DNA of 64,000 nt. Origin: Lachnospiraceae bacterium JLR.KK008 (GTDB lineage Bacteria > Bacillota > Clostridia > Lachnospirales > Lachnospiraceae). Of the stretch, positions 63,430 to 64,000 are shown piece by piece (position 1 is the stretch's first letter; each line of letters begins with the position of its first letter). A program made the translations under genes and the position numbers. The notes beneath the pieces were generated by a model that ran no database searches, was not told where the DNA came from, and saw nothing but the letters and a program-made list of their open reading frames with translations. The DNA is taken from contig CP143548.1 in assembly GCA_037015955.1 (NCBI GenBank), positions 179,501 to 243,500 of the forward strand, given 5' to 3'.

Positions 63430-64000
63430 ATGGAAGAAGATATTATCAGTGAACAAAATGAAGAACAAGAAGATACTAAAAAAAATAAATCAAAAGACCA
63501 AAGCGAATCTAAAAAAGCGATGAACGGGCTTCAGGGTGGTATAATTTGTGGATTGCTTTTAGGAATTGGAGCATGGGGAGTATACCATTACTATCAATAT
63601 GCTATTTGTAAAATATTATTTTGGACTATCATTGTCCTAATGGTAATTTGTTTTGCTGCTGCTGTAAGCTGTTTTGTTGATTGGAAATCAGCGAAGAAAA
63701 GAGAAAAGTTAGAAGAAGAAGCAAAAAAAGAAGAAGAGGAATTTTCAGAAATAGATCCAAGTAAAAGGGCACTAAGGGCAGAGAAAATGTTTAAATTGAA
63801 TCAAAAAGATTTAATGAGATATTATGATATGAATTTGTCTCAAACAAGGTTTCTTTCCGGGCTTGGAATTGTGATGATAATTTTGGGTATATTGATAGTA
63901 GTAGCTAGCTTAGTTTTATATGTATATTTGAATTCAGATAGGATTTTATTATTTGTAGGAAATATAAGTGGTATTATTGTTGATTTTGTAGGGGCAATTT
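63430..64000 (+). CDS. Two-pass membrane protein, 3'-truncated by the window
   Basis: At least 190 codons, open to the right edge. A charged head (MEEDIISEQNEEQEDTKKNK) precedes two hydrophobic segments (ICGLLLGIGAWGVYHYY and ILFWTIIVLMVICFAAAVSCFV), then a K/E-rich stretch, the block RAEKMFKLNQKDLMRYYDMNLSQTRF and another hydrophobic pair (FLSGLGIVMIILGILIVVASLVLYVY). The last part recalls the TRADD-N-associated membrane module described in bacterial conflict systems; this is inference. It follows the DUF5677 gene by 59 bp with AAAGGGG upstream. Confidence 0.6.
   Translation, partial: MEEDIISEQNEEQEDTKKNKSKDQSESKKAMNGLQGGIICGLLLGIGAWGVYHYYQYAICKILFWTIIVLMVICFAAAVSCFVDWKSAKKREKLEEEAKKEEEEFSEIDPSKRALRAEKMFKLNQKDLMRYYDMNLSQTRFLSGLGIVMIILGILIVVASLVLYVYLNSDRILLFVGNISGIIVDFVGAI

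Noticed and set aside
1-64000. tRNA, rRNA or CRISPR loci
   Set aside because: I read the intergenic regions for cloverleaf or array patterns and saw none; the only tRNA-linked element is the T-box leader.

Overview
This window most likely comes from a spore-forming, low-to-mid GC member of the Clostridia (Lachnospiraceae-like). The evidence is a SpoIIID/SpoIID/SpoIIQ/SipL-type sporulation set with recognisable sigma-F and sigma-E promoters, a T-box controlled ileS, a type-2 isoleucyl-tRNA synthetase, AGGAGG-type ribosome binding sites, and SPOCS and DUF1934 proteins. The assignment rests on gene content read by eye, without any database search.

Region 1 (1-4.4 kb): the end of a GlpA-like FAD oxidoreductase, a translationally coupled GlpB-like/DUF1667 fusion, then two tandem HTH regulators. 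The first regulator carries four helicase-associated (HA) repeats. Region 2 (4.4-15.3 kb): an Rpn-type PD-(D/E)XK protein, an ileS gene with an Ile T-box leader interrupted by a 0.3 kb foldback element, a bile-acid-symporter-family transporter, glycogen phosphorylase and an aconitase-like hydratase closed by a strong terminator. Region 3 (15.4-24.8 kb): a calcium-repeat protein, spoIID-spoIIQ, a GIY-YIG protein, an amidohydrolase, a degenerate GH9-like lipoprotein, ddl-murF and a PlsC acyltransferase.

Region 4 (25-43.2 kb): a PrcB-like lipoprotein, pyrC-pyrK-pyrD, a SipL-like spore protein, ispE-gntR-(membrane peptide)-murI-DUF1934, cardiolipin synthase, a PPIase lipoprotein, asnS, an NlpC/P60 hydrolase, a GGDEF protein and a dGTPase. 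Region 5 (43.3-46.2 kb): trkA-trkH potassium uptake on the minus strand.

Region 6 (46.2-52.7 kb): two IS30-family copies of 1703 bp that look identical and lie in the same orientation. Each has its own 13-bp target duplication, and they bracket a secreted protein gene, spoIIID and guaA. Region 7 (about 50.95 kb to the window end) is AT-richer mobile DNA next to the 3' end of guaA. It holds a type I toxin-antitoxin locus (39-aa holin-like toxin plus a convergent antisense RNA), a MerR/TipAS regulator, an XRE repressor facing xis-int across three operator repeats, mobC, a RepA-like ATPase, a MobV relaxase with a candidate oriT, several cargo genes, a yjdF riboswitch with yjdF, and at the edge a DUF5677 gene followed by a two-pass membrane protein that could be defence cargo. 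The right end of this element is outside the window.

The host genes mostly serve central metabolism, envelope synthesis and sporulation. The most unusual items are the type I toxin-antitoxin locus, the foldback insertion in the ileS leader, the HA-repeat/HTH protein, the operator triad controlling element excision, and the DUF5677/membrane protein pair.
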